A stretch of 64,000 nt of DNA from JAFGLZ01 sp964622545 (GTDB taxonomy: Bacteria; Planctomycetota; Phycisphaerae; UBA1845; JAFGLZ01): the NCBI GenBank assembly GCA_964622545.1, contig CAZUQM010000035.1:10409-74408 (forward strand), in the 5' to 3' direction. This document shows, piece by piece, positions 34,191-42,675 of the stretch. Position numbers and translations under genes: made by a program. The notes under the pieces were generated by a model that was not told the origin of the DNA, did not search any database, and saw only the letters and a list, made by a program, of their open reading frames with translations. How positions within the stretch are numbered: position 1 is the stretch's first letter; each line of letters starts with the position of its first letter.

Positions 34191-34832
34191 ATGGCAGCTA
34201 CCATCCAATCGAGCATCGCGCGCTACACCGTGCACGACACGCCCCTCGTGGAGCCCCTGGTCCGCGCGGCGGCCCACGTGTTGCTCGGTCTCACCGGCTG
34301 GCGCCTCGTTGGACGCCTGCCGGACCGACGCGCCTACCTGATGATCGGGGCGCCGCATACGAGCTACTGGGACGCCCTGTACGCCATGGCCATCGCCTTC
34401 ACCTTCCAGCTCAGGGTCTACTGGATGGCCAAGCATACCGTCTTCCGGTGGCCGTTTGGCTCGTTGCTGAAGTGGTTGGGTGGCGTGCCGATCGACCGTC
34501 GTGGACCGCATGACGTCGTTTCGCAGTGCATCGAACACTTCCGAGTCAACCAGCGGTTCATCCTCGCGGTGCTGCCGGAAGGAACGCGCGCGAAGGTGAG
34601 CTCGTGGAAGTCGGGGTTCTATCACATCGCCACGGGGGCGGGCGTTCCCGTCCTGCTGGCCTTTCTGGACTACCCGAATAAGACGGGTGGTTTCGGCCCG
34701 CTGATCTGGTTGACGGGTGATGTGGACGCCGACCTGGCGAGGATCGCCGAATTCTATGCCACGAAGAGGGGCAAACACCCCGAACGCACCGGCCCCATGC
34801 GATTGTCCTCGCAGGTTGGACGCACCGACTAG
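34191..34832 (+). CDS. 1-acyl-glycerol-3-phosphate acyltransferase-like protein (PlsC domain)
   Basis: 213 residues. The acyltransferase motif is APHTSYWDAL, i.e. H-x4-D, at about 55, the phosphate-binding motif is LPEGTR near 126, with GGVPIDRR between them. The order and spacing fit the PlsC/LPAAT family. It acylates lysophosphatidate or a related glycerolipid at the membrane; the short length resembles the MlaD/PlsC2-like group. The ATG at 34191 begins the homologous part, since the 33 codons upstream look non-coding. Followed 53 bp later by the DUF1295 gene, so an operon of lipid functions is likely. Confidence 0.88.
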   Translation: MAATIQSSIARYTVHDTPLVEPLVRAAAHVLLGLTGWRLVGRLPDRRAYLMIGAPHTSYWDALYAMAIAFTFQLRVYWMAKHTVFRWPFGSLLKWLGGVPIDRRGPHDVVSQCIEHFRVNQRFILAVLPEGTRAKVSSWKSGFYHIATGAGVPVLLAFLDYPNKTGGFGPLIWLTGDVDADLARIAEFYATKRGKHPERTGPMRLSSQVGRTD

Positions 34833-34885
34833 GCGTAGGGGACGCGTTGGCGGCGGCTATGGTTCGGCTTTGTAAGGGTCGTGGA

Positions 34886-35677
34886 ATGAGCCCCGTGCTG
34901 CTTGCCTTGGTGGGTTGGGCTGTCATGACGGCGGTCATGATCCTGCTGTATCTCCTCCAGCGGGCGACCAAGGACGCGGGCGTGGTGGACGTGGGTTGGT
35001 CGGCCGGCGTCGGCGCGTTGGCGGTCTTCTACGCTGTCCTGGGCGATGGCGATGCCACACGCAGGCTGCTCCTGGGAGTTCTGGCCGGGTTGTGGTCCTT
35101 GCGGCTGGCCGTCTTTCTGCTCAAAGACCGCATCCTCGCCGGCAGCGAGGACGGCCGGTATCAGATGCTTCGTGAGGCATGGGGAGCTCGCGCTCAGCGG
35201 AACCTGTTCATCTTCTTCCAGGTCCAGGCGGTTTGGACGGTCCTGTTCTCGCTGCCCTTCCTGCCGGTGGTCTACCATGACCAGCCCGTCTTCGCCTGGT
35301 TCGACCTGGTGGCTGTGGCCATTTGGCTCGTTGCCGTCGGGGGCGAGGCCGTTGCCGACAGACAGCTCGCACGATTCAGGGCCGACCCGGCCAACAAAGG
35401 CAAGACCTGCCGACAAGGCCTGTGGCGTTACAGCCGTCACCCGAACTACTTCTTCGAGTGGGTCCACTGGTTCACATACGTCTTCCTGGCGGTCGGTTCC
35501 CCCTACCTGTGGCTGACGCTCTTCGGGCCGGTCGTCATGCTCCTGTTTCTCTACAAGGTCACCGGCATCCCCTACACGGAGAAGCGCGCGCTGATCACAC
35601 GCGGCGACGCCTATCGTCGCTACCAGGAAACGACCAGCGCGTTCATTCCATGGTTCCCGAAAGACCGGGCACCCTGA
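34886..35677 (+). CDS. DUF1295 membrane protein (steroid 5-alpha-reductase-like)
   Basis: 263 residues with about six transmembrane helices. The C-terminal half has the family hallmark: GLWRYSRHPNYFFEWVHW (ligand/cofactor region of the ICMT/5-alpha-reductase superfamily), followed by PYTEKRALITRGDAYRRYQ. DUF1295 genes often lie in clusters for fatty-acid or membrane-lipid modification, with FAD oxidoreductases and DUF2177 proteins. Here the same partners occur on the converging strand. Start at 34886 begins the first helix; upstream ATG at 34847 is less likely. Enzymatic activity unproven. Confidence 0.9.
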   Translation: MSPVLLALVGWAVMTAVMILLYLLQRATKDAGVVDVGWSAGVGALAVFYAVLGDGDATRRLLLGVLAGLWSLRLAVFLLKDRILAGSEDGRYQMLREAWGARAQRNLFIFFQVQAVWTVLFSLPFLPVVYHDQPVFAWFDLVAVAIWLVAVGGEAVADRQLARFRADPANKGKTCRQGLWRYSRHPNYFFEWVHWFTYVFLAVGSPYLWLTLFGPVVMLLFLYKVTGIPYTEKRALITRGDAYRRYQETTSAFIPWFPKDRAP

Positions 35678-35792
35678 CACGCAGGCGGCGCGGGGCGTCG
35701 TGCCGCGTCGGTGACGGGGGTCCAAGGACGACCGAGAGCGCGGGTCGGTCGCTCCGACCCATCCGCTGTGCCGACTGCGTCCGGGGCGGGTT

Positions 35793-36311
35793 TCACCAAC
35801 CCCACGTCCCGGCCGCGCCCTTGAACGGACCCACAATCTTGCTCGTGATCCAACCGCCATAGAAGTCGCCGGCTTGTGCCTGGACGCACTCCTGGCCGAC
35901 ATAGCACGCGTCCATCAGGTGGGCATAGAAGGCGACGTGATCGCGTAGCTCGGCGTACACAGGGTCAGGCTCGGGATAGGCCCACGCGGCGCGGGCCGCT
36001 CGTCGCCGGCCGACGACCACGTCGAAATACCTCGCCTGCCCCTTCCATTCGCACAGCGAGCGATGGCCGACGGGCAGCAGCGCCTCGGCTTGCAGATCCT
36101 CCGGTGGCAGGTAGTACGTGGGCGGATGGCTCGTCTCGAGCATACGAAGCGCTCGGGTCGTGTCCCCGATTATGGTGCCGCCGAACTCCACGCGGATGCG
36201 CTCATGGACGGGTTCGAGTCGGGGAGGCCTGGGATAGTCCCATACCGACTCCTGCCCGGGACCTGGTTCGATGCGTTTGGGCCTGAACATAGCCGCATTC
36301 CAATCTGACAT
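35793..36311 (-). CDS. DUF427-domain protein
   Basis: 172 residues. Conserved elements of the DUF427 beta-tent fold: VRVEFGG-like strand (IRVEFGGTIIGDTTRALRMLE), PPTYYLPPEDL, and SLCEWKGQARYFDVVVGRR with the closing GGWITSKIVGPFKGAAGTWGW. The family is cytoplasmic and of unknown function. It ends the minus-strand series of five genes and converges with the DUF1295 gene. Start codon uncertain: ATG at 36311 and ATG at 36290 are both without a good ribosome site; the former is used. Confidence 0.85.
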   Translation of the reverse strand: MSDWNAAMFRPKRIEPGPGQESVWDYPRPPRLEPVHERIRVEFGGTIIGDTTRALRMLETSHPPTYYLPPEDLQAEALLPVGHRSLCEWKGQARYFDVVVGRRRAARAAWAYPEPDPVYAELRDHVAFYAHLMDACYVGQECVQAQAGDFYGGWITSKIVGPFKGAAGTWGW

Positions 36312-36343
36312 GGAGGGCCGGGTGCCGGGTTCCCAGGGCCGTA

Positions 36344-36766
36344 TCAACCGGAACGAGGCTCAGTCCGGTCCTTGCCCAACCACAGCGATACAAAGGACGT
36401 TGTCGCCGAGAGAGCCGTACCCCAGACGAGGTCCACGACGGTCACCACCACGGGCCATCCTTCGACCGTGGCCTGGTTGGTCAAGTCGTAGGCGGCATAC
36501 GTCACCAGTCCGAAGAGTCCGCCCTTGGCAACGGCTCGGCCAAGCGAACCCTCACGCGCGCCTGGAACAATGACGAAGACCATCAGTCCGGTGATGAACA
36601 GCAGGTAGAAGACCCCTGCCGCCCACCACCTCGGGCTCTCGGCGAGCCAGAAGCCCAGTTGAGAACGGTAGAAGGGGCCTGCCAACCATCCCAGCCATAC
36701 GGCGTCGAGAACGAGGAACGCTGCCAGAGCAAGGATGTAATGCCGAACGACTGTGCGACGCGTCAT
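36344..36766 (-). CDS. DUF2177 membrane protein
   Basis: 140 residues, four transmembrane helices. VLDAVWLGWLAGPFYRSQLG and AAYDLTNQATVEGWP are typical of DUF2177. In other bacteria this family sits beside cyclopropane-fatty-acid synthase, DUF1295 and FAD-oxidoreductase genes induced by singlet oxygen, and it is assumed to act on membrane lipids. Here the lipid partners are present but no cyclopropane synthase. The gene is 32 bp from the DUF427 gene and 49 bp from the epimerase. Confidence 0.9.
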   Translation of the reverse strand: MTRRTVVRHYILALAAFLVLDAVWLGWLAGPFYRSQLGFWLAESPRWWAAGVFYLLFITGLMVFVIVPGAREGSLGRAVAKGGLFGLVTYAAYDLTNQATVEGWPVVVTVVDLVWGTALSATTSFVSLWLGKDRTEPRSG

Positions 36767-36815
36767 GATCGTATCCTTTACCTTCGTTGCGTGCCTCGGT
36801 ACGCTCAGGGCCGAC

Positions 36816-37805
36816 TCAGCCTCGTCGGTCCGCGATGGGATGCATCCATTGGAACGCGATGCACTCGTCCAACGCGGCCGGAATCCCTTCGTACAGGGTT
36901 GGGTATCTGGGAGCCATGCCGAGGTCGCTCCATAGCAGGCCTTTCTTGACCGGCAGGTTCAGGTTCCAGCCTCGTACGGCGTCGGGCGTATAGAGCGACG
37001 GATAACGATTAAGCCACCTCAGTGGCGTGAGCATTGCCGTCCCGGCCAGTGCCAACAGCATCGGCATTCTGAGGTTCTGAAAGCGAGGATAGTACTTCTT
37101 AATCTCTGCGAAGAACTCGTTCCAGCTCGCTGGCAGATCGTCAGACACGGGACTGATCCCACTCCAGCCCTGTTCGGCAGCGGCCAGGAGGACTCTGGCG
37201 GCATCGTCGACATGCATATGGGCGAAGCGGTTCTTTCCATGGCCGGGGAAGAGCACGCGGCCTTGGCGAAGGCCGTTGAACATGAGATCGCGGGCACCAT
37301 AGACGTGAGGCAGACGAATCACCGCCAAGGCCATGCCCGCGTTTGCGGCCATGTCTGACAAGGCCTCTTCGGCCTCCAGCTTGGCCCTCCCATATCCCAA
37401 CTTGGGCTTGGTTGCCGTGTGTTGGTCGACGTCGGTGTCTTGACTCTCGTAGACCAGAAGCGTGCTCGAATAGACGAACCGCTTCACGTTCGCGGACACG
37501 GCGGCTCGCATCAGTGCGATCGATCCGTCGACGATCGTCGGACGGACGAGCCGGTATTCCTCGAAGATCGCTCTCCCCCCGAGATGGATGATCGTGTCGA
37601 CCCCCTCCACCGTTCGCCGGAGGCTTTCGGGGCTCTCCAGGTCGCCTTGCACGAGGTCCGCCTCCAACCGGGAGAGCACCGCGGCGCGGAGAGGACGACG
37701 CACGAGCAACTTGGGCCTGAGGCCCCGTTCGGCGAGCTGACGAGAGACTTCAAGGCCGATGAACCCCGTTGCTCCGGTAACGAGAATTCGCGGGTTGTCT
37801 TCCAT
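36816..37805 (-). CDS. NAD(P)-dependent epimerase/dehydratase (extended SDR)
   Basis: 329 residues. The cofactor motif TGATGFIG (GxxGxxG) is at about 10-17 and the active-site YGRAK (YxxxK) at about 140 with a preceding Ser (SSTLLVYES). It belongs to the extended short-chain dehydrogenase superfamily; substrates range from nucleotide sugars to steroids and acyl groups. The adjoining lipid genes suggest a lipid or isoprenoid substrate. ATG at 37805 is preferred; an upstream ATG at 37832 adds nine residues outside the fold. Third gene in the minus-strand series. Confidence 0.87.
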   Translation of the reverse strand: MEDNPRILVTGATGFIGLEVSRQLAERGLRPKLLVRRPLRAAVLSRLEADLVQGDLESPESLRRTVEGVDTIIHLGGRAIFEEYRLVRPTIVDGSIALMRAAVSANVKRFVYSSTLLVYESQDTDVDQHTATKPKLGYGRAKLEAEEALSDMAANAGMALAVIRLPHVYGARDLMFNGLRQGRVLFPGHGKNRFAHMHVDDAARVLLAAAEQGWSGISPVSDDLPASWNEFFAEIKKYYPRFQNLRMPMLLALAGTAMLTPLRWLNRYPSLYTPDAVRGWNLNLPVKKGLLWSDLGMAPRYPTLYEGIPAALDECIAFQWMHPIADRRG

Positions 37806-37893
37806 GGTCAAGTACCTTGAGAAACGCTTCATGCCGAGCAGGCGGATGCATGCCGCTGCCCGTCGAAGGCCCGGTCCTGCAGAGCGTCCTCCA

Positions 37894-38934
37894 TCACATC
37901 GCCAGGACCCGTTTCGCGGCCGCCATGCCGCTCAGGAAGGCTCCCTCCACGCGCGCGCCGTGGCACCAATCACTACAGATCGCCAAGCGGCCATCAGGCT
38001 GCCATAAGGCACCGACATCGAGGGGCTCAGGCGGCAGGGCATAGCGCCATCGGTGTCCTTCGATATGGATCGGCCGCTGGGCATCCGAACCGGCGATCGG
38101 CCGAAACGCAGCGGCCAAGGCGTCGGCGGCGGCCTCCGGTGCCTCGTCGACGTGCGCTGAGGACCAGTCCGAACGGGCATGCAACACCCACGCCTCCGCC
38201 GATGAGCGACCGGGCTTCGTGTTGTTCCGAGCGACCCATGCCAGTGGGGAATCGTGAACGAACGCCGCGTCAAAGGGCGTCGTCAGCGGTTCTTCAAACC
38301 CCAGCATCACCGCCCAGCAGGGCAAGAGGGGACAGGCACGAGCCTGCTCCGCCAGGTCGCTCACGCCGTCGAGAAGCTCAGCCGCCTGGGCGGCCGGAAG
38401 GGCGACCAGCACCACATCCGACGTGCCGAGATCGCGACCGTCGTCTCCGGACAAGCGATACCCACCGCGCTCCTCGACCAGGTTGACGACACGCGTTTCC
38501 GTCGCGATGTTGAGCCCGGCGGCCACCTGCTTGGCGACCGCGTTCATGCCCGGCACGCCCACGTAGCGGACCTGCGAGGAGGTGATTCGCGGAACACCGT
38601 TTTCGAGCGAGACCATCCTCCCCTCCCATGGGGCGACGACGCCGGCCTCCTGCCACGAGGCCACGTAACGCGCGAAGCGATCGTCGCGCACGGTGAAGTA
38701 CTGCGCTCCGTGGTCGAAGTGAAACGGCTCTCGGCGGCGGATCGACGTCCGGCCCCCGACGGCGCGTCCCTTCTCGAAGACGCGGACCTCGTGGCCTCGG
38801 TCATGCAGTATGCGAGACGCCGTCAGGCCCGCGATCCCGGCTCCGACGACCGCCACGCGCAGCGAACGACCGTGGGTTGCCCGCTGGTCCGCGAACTCGG
38901 GGAGTCCGGTATGTCGCTTCTCGTCGAGACCCAT
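37894..38934 (-). CDS. Renalase-like FAD/NAD(P)-dependent oxidoreductase
   Basis: 346 residues. VAVVGAGIAGLTASRIL is the FAD ADP site, EVRVFEKGRAVGGRTSIRR the second flavin contact, and FHFDHGAQYFTVR the renalase-like motif; the end (GRLAICSDWCHGARVEGAFLSGMAAA) closes the FAD site. Renalase-like bacterial enzymes oxidise reduced dihydronicotinamide isomers, but paralogues in lipid-modification clusters act on membrane components. The N-terminal 25 residues before the fold look non-homologous, and the true start may be within them. Second gene in the series. Confidence 0.87.
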   Translation of the reverse strand: MGLDEKRHTGLPEFADQRATHGRSLRVAVVGAGIAGLTASRILHDRGHEVRVFEKGRAVGGRTSIRRREPFHFDHGAQYFTVRDDRFARYVASWQEAGVVAPWEGRMVSLENGVPRITSSQVRYVGVPGMNAVAKQVAAGLNIATETRVVNLVEERGGYRLSGDDGRDLGTSDVVLVALPAAQAAELLDGVSDLAEQARACPLLPCWAVMLGFEEPLTTPFDAAFVHDSPLAWVARNNTKPGRSSAEAWVLHARSDWSSAHVDEAPEAAADALAAAFRPIAGSDAQRPIHIEGHRWRYALPPEPLDVGALWQPDGRLAICSDWCHGARVEGAFLSGMAAAKRVLAM

Positions 38935-38983
38935 CGTCTGTCCGTCCGAACACGGAGGACGTCATTCACCGAGCCGCCCTGCA

Positions 38984-39433
38984 TCATGGCGGCGCGAACC
39001 GCAAGAGCACGATGGCCAGCACGCCTCGTACCGACCAGGCCACGGTGCGAATCCAATTCGTGGCGACGAGCCGCGTCAGGGCGGCCTGCTCAAACCCACC
39101 GCCGAGGCGCGTGTGACATGGAACCTGAAGGAACGCCGTCGACGCCCAGATCACCAGCACCAGGAGAACTCCGACCCCGGCCATGGCTCGGGCGTTCGCG
39201 GCTTCGAGCGCCGCAACGAGCGCGAATGCCGTCAACCCTTCGACCATCATGAGAGGTCCCACCAGCCAGGTGATGCGGCGGGTGTGCTCCGCCTCGTAAT
39301 CGCAGAAGGCTGCGTGTCCGACCCTTGCGAACAGTGGGTAGTGTACCAGTTGGATCGTCCAGACCAGGCCCGTCATGAGCAGCGTGCTGACGGCGTGCAC
39401 GTTCAACAAGGCGGTGAGCATCCATGGACTCAT
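38984..39433 (-). CDS. Small integral membrane protein
   Basis: 149 residues with four transmembrane helices. Recognisable blocks are HAVSTLLMTGLVWTIQLVHYP, a polar loop, VPCHTRLGGGF and RLVATNWIRTVAWSVRG, a pattern shared by a group of unnamed bacterial membrane proteins. No function assigned. It is the first gene of the minus-strand series DUF427/DUF2177/epimerase/renalase-like. The ATG at 39433 starts at the first helix; the frame upstream does not look coding. Confidence 0.65.
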   Translation of the reverse strand: MSPWMLTALLNVHAVSTLLMTGLVWTIQLVHYPLFARVGHAAFCDYEAEHTRRITWLVGPLMMVEGLTAFALVAALEAANARAMAGVGVLLVLVIWASTAFLQVPCHTRLGGGFEQAALTRLVATNWIRTVAWSVRGVLAIVLLRFAPP

Positions 39434-39704
39434 CGAAAACCCCAGTCTCAGTCTGGCCGGAGCGTGTTTCGGCGGCCTGGGCGTGGCCGACAGGTCCGGC
39501 CCTGCGGCTCGCGAGCCGGCCGCCACGATGAGGAGATCGTACGCCACGCCGCGCTCGGCGCTCGATGCCAGCGCGCCTCCGGTTACGGACCCGGGCACCG
39601 CCCATGAGCATTTCAGAAGACGTCGGGTCGGCGGGCTCCGAGATGAATCTCGTCAAGTTCCATCACGCCGATGGGCCCACGCCCGGGCGAAGGGTCTTGT
39701 CGGG

Positions 39705-40208
39705 CTACCTGGCCTTGCGTCTCATCTCCGCTTGCCGCATCGGCATGGCGTCAATGGTCTTGTACAAGTGTGCAGGCTGAACGGGGGCCTCCGAGCGGAG
39801 CTTGACGCCGCCGTCCTTGCCGATGAGCAGCACGTGGAATCCTCCTTTGGGAACATCGAGCTCCTCGCGCAAGCGCCGCGTGGTCTCGGGCTGGATCGGT
39901 CGGTCGGCCGGGCGTCCGCTGGCCTGATCGTAGAGCCAGAGGACCAGCAGATCCCTGTCGGCCAACTCGGCCTCTTGCTGAGCCAGGAGTGACCGCTGCT
40001 TCCGGGAGGACGGGTCGCTGCTGTCCTGTGCGAATACGAGCAGCAGGCGATTCTTCCACTGATAGGAGGTCAGTTCCACGTCGCGCATGATCGGCCCTGA
40101 ACCACGGCTTCGGCAGCCGCTTTGCGATACGAGGCCGCCTGTCACGATCGGGCAGACCATGCAGGCGCATGCCCCCAACCTGACGAGATGGAATCCGGGT
40201 GGCCTCAT
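39705..40208 (-). CDS. DUF4174-domain secreted protein (thioredoxin-like fold)
   Basis: 167 residues. Hallmarks are YQWKNRLLLVFAQD, a central region of helices, and the C-terminal block HVLLIGKDGGVKLRSEAPVQPAHLYKTIDAMPMRQAEM, which matches DUF4174. The first 32 residues (Cys-rich, hydrophobic, ending SQSGC) look like a signal or lipobox leader. The fold is thioredoxin-like without a visible redox CxxC. It follows the PPC protein by 63 bp on the same strand and may be the last gene of that operon. Function unknown. Confidence 0.85.
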   Translation of the reverse strand: MRPPGFHLVRLGACACMVCPIVTGGLVSQSGCRSRGSGPIMRDVELTSYQWKNRLLLVFAQDSSDPSSRKQRSLLAQQEAELADRDLLVLWLYDQASGRPADRPIQPETTRRLREELDVPKGGFHVLLIGKDGGVKLRSEAPVQPAHLYKTIDAMPMRQAEMRRKAR

Positions 40209-40271
40209 CGCCCCGGATTATACCCCCGGTTCCACCCGGGCACGATGCTCCATGAGCCGGTAACCCTCAAG

Positions 40272-42566
40272 CTACCTGATCAGACGAGCTTCTGTGGCCG
40301 CGATCTGACGGTTGGCGAAGTGGTCCGTCAAGAGCCACTCTTGATAGAGGCGCTCGATCTGCCTTAGACGACCGGCGACGGATGACTGCCTCAGGGTGCG
40401 GTTGGCCTTCTTCGGTCGATCCTCGTCACGGATCAGCGGACGCACGCGGTCGGCCGGCGGATGGTAGGACGGATTGAAGACCATGACCGGCAGGTCCTCG
40501 GCGGGCAACAGATGACGCCACAGGAAGGCCTGCATCCTGTCTTCGGCCGGCACGGCCTCATGGGCGATCTGTCGGCCCTGGACCTTTGCGCTGCCGATCA
40601 CGGTGAGGTCGATCGGGCCGTCCATCTGCGTCAGGCTGGTCTTTAGCGTGAGCGTCGCGACCTCCTTCTTGGCCGCCAGCGTGACGCCGGACGATGCGAA
40701 CCCCTTCGGTAGGTCTTTGAAGCTCAGCTTGATCGGCCCGTCGAATCCGTCCCTCCGGATGGCGTAGACGGTCACCTTGGCCGACTTCTTGCTGCGGATA
40801 CAGATCCGCGACGGGACCACACGCAACTCGAAGTCGGGTCGCGGCCGGCTGATCCGGAGCCGGTAGGCATAGGCCTTGCCGGCGTGTCGCCTCGTCTCGC
40901 CCAGGTGGATGAAGTACGTGCCGTCGGCGGGGAGCTTGACCATGAGGTAGGAATCGGCGTGGTCGGTGTTCAGGCCCGATGCCGCGTCGTGGAAGTCGTC
41001 ATTCAGCGCAATGACCTTGCCGTCGGCGCGGGTGACTTTGACGAAGGAGTCAAACGGGGAGCCGAGCCGGCGGGCGTGCACCTCGGCGACGATCGCCTCA
41101 CCGGCCTTGCCTTCGACCGCGAAGACGTCCCAGTCGCCGGGGCGGTCCGCTCGGCCGTTGACGATGATGGGCAGCTTCACCTTCTGCGCCTCGGAGGCAG
41201 CGTCGTTGGATTCCTTCTCCCGACACTCCGGCAGTGTGTCCAAGGCGAACCGGACGTCGTTGGACACGCGCTTTCCGTCGGTGGCCGCAATCCAATGGCG
41301 CCCCGGCCTGGCGTCTTTGGACGGCGGCTCTAGCTTGAAGTTCTTCAGGTTCCAGCCGTTCATCTCGATCTGGACCGACTCGGCGACGCGGCCACCCAAC
41401 GGGAAGATACTGGTCACGAACGGCAGCTCGCCGATGGTGATCCGATAGGTGAAGCTCTCGCGTCCGCGGTAGAGCGCCTCGTTGATGGTCAGCACATAGT
41501 CGCCGTCTTTGGGGACCTCGAAGGTGATCACCGGGTCGGGATGGAAGCGGAAATCGTCGTTGTACGCCAGCTCCTTGCCTTTGGCGTCGTGAAGCCTCAT
41601 GACGGCTTGGAACCAGCCGGGAACGCCGTCGGCGACGTAAGGGACCAACTCGCGGGCCATGGCGGAGATGACCAGGCGCTGCCCCTTCCTGGCCGTGAAG
41701 CGGTACCGGTTGACCTCACCCGGGGCGATCTGTCCGTTCATGGTGCAGGGCAGGGTGACGCGCACCAGCTCTTCGTCCGACGGGCGATTGCGCAGGGCTT
41801 GATGCTCCTTGCCGAGCACCGGCTTCGGGACGGTCTTCATCGGCTTGCGGGCGACCTCGGGCACCTGGCCGACGTAGAAGGGTATCGCGTTGGAGACACC
41901 GCGTTGGGTGACCACCCTGATCTCCCGCCGCCCCGGTTGTGCGTCCGCGTCTAGGGTCACCTCGGCAAAGACGAGCTCCCGCTGAGAACGAACGGCCGGA
42001 TTGCGCTCATCCTCGGCGAAGATCCTTTGGATTCGTTCGATCAGCTTCTGCTTGGCGGCCTCCTTGCCGGTCTGAGGCGTGCCTTCCTTCGCGGTCTTTC
42101 CGGCCGGTTTCGACTTCTTGGGGGTATCGAGCTTTGCATGGCAGGCCGCGCAGACCGTGGCGGAAGGCGGATTGAGACGACCGCATGCCGGGCATACCAG
42201 GCCGTGGACCTCGGGAGGTTTGACACGGGCGGGAAGCTCGTACCAGGACATTCTGTAGGCCATGGCGTCGCTGACCGTCGTGCCCTTCTTCTTCAGTTCT
42301 TTCAATTGGTCTCGCAGCAGACGAAGCTCCTGGTTGTTCATGACGCGGTAATAGTCGACCAGCCGCACGGAAACCCCTTCCCCCGTCACGATGACGTCGG
42401 AAGGGTGGACAAGCCCTTGACCGCCCAGCCGGATCGGGAAGGTGGTTCCTCGCTGGCCACCGGCGGGATAGACGTAACCGATGTACTGGTTCTGTGCGCA
42501 GAGTGTGGAGGCCGCGGCCGCGAGCACGGCCCATCCCAAGATCGGAAGCCTGTTGAAGCTACGCAT
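40272..42566 (-). CDS. Planctomycete secreted protein with PPC domains and zinc-ribbon insert
   Basis: 764 residues. A signal peptide (about 1-25, ending CAQ) precedes IYVYPAGGQRGTTF-like beta domain 1. Residues 125-142 contain CPAC...CAAC, four cysteines (125, 128, 139, 142) in zinc-ribbon spacing, followed by a Lys/Ala-rich stretch. Later segments (RYRFTARKGQRLVISAMA and DVFAVEGKAGEAIVAEVHA) are bacterial pre-peptidase C-terminal (PPC) domains. The gene lies in an operon with DUF1501 and DUF1549/DUF1553 genes, the usual planctomycete set. The start at 42566 is fixed by GAGAGGAG 7-13 nt upstream; a longer form starts within that site. Role unknown, cell-surface. Confidence 0.83.
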   Translation of the reverse strand: MRSFNRLPILGWAVLAAAASTLCAQNQYIGYVYPAGGQRGTTFPIRLGGQGLVHPSDVIVTGEGVSVRLVDYYRVMNNQELRLLRDQLKELKKKGTTVSDAMAYRMSWYELPARVKPPEVHGLVCPACGRLNPPSATVCAACHAKLDTPKKSKPAGKTAKEGTPQTGKEAAKQKLIERIQRIFAEDERNPAVRSQRELVFAEVTLDADAQPGRREIRVVTQRGVSNAIPFYVGQVPEVARKPMKTVPKPVLGKEHQALRNRPSDEELVRVTLPCTMNGQIAPGEVNRYRFTARKGQRLVISAMARELVPYVADGVPGWFQAVMRLHDAKGKELAYNDDFRFHPDPVITFEVPKDGDYVLTINEALYRGRESFTYRITIGELPFVTSIFPLGGRVAESVQIEMNGWNLKNFKLEPPSKDARPGRHWIAATDGKRVSNDVRFALDTLPECREKESNDAASEAQKVKLPIIVNGRADRPGDWDVFAVEGKAGEAIVAEVHARRLGSPFDSFVKVTRADGKVIALNDDFHDAASGLNTDHADSYLMVKLPADGTYFIHLGETRRHAGKAYAYRLRISRPRPDFELRVVPSRICIRSKKSAKVTVYAIRRDGFDGPIKLSFKDLPKGFASSGVTLAAKKEVATLTLKTSLTQMDGPIDLTVIGSAKVQGRQIAHEAVPAEDRMQAFLWRHLLPAEDLPVMVFNPSYHPPADRVRPLIRDEDRPKKANRTLRQSSVAGRLRQIERLYQEWLLTDHFANRQIAATEARLIR

Positions 42567-42675
42567 TGTGGCTCCTCTCATGGCCACTGTTTCCACAGCG
42601 GCGAAAACACATCCGAAGGCTGGTGCGGGCGCGACGAAGCGCGCGAATGCTGTCGTTGCCTACCCAGCGTGGGCC

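Noticed and set aside
42140..42200. CxxCH in the PPC protein as a c-type haem site
   Set aside because: CAACH is the second half of a CPAC...CAAC zinc-ribbon pattern with 10-residue spacing; no second haem signature or Met ligand is evident.
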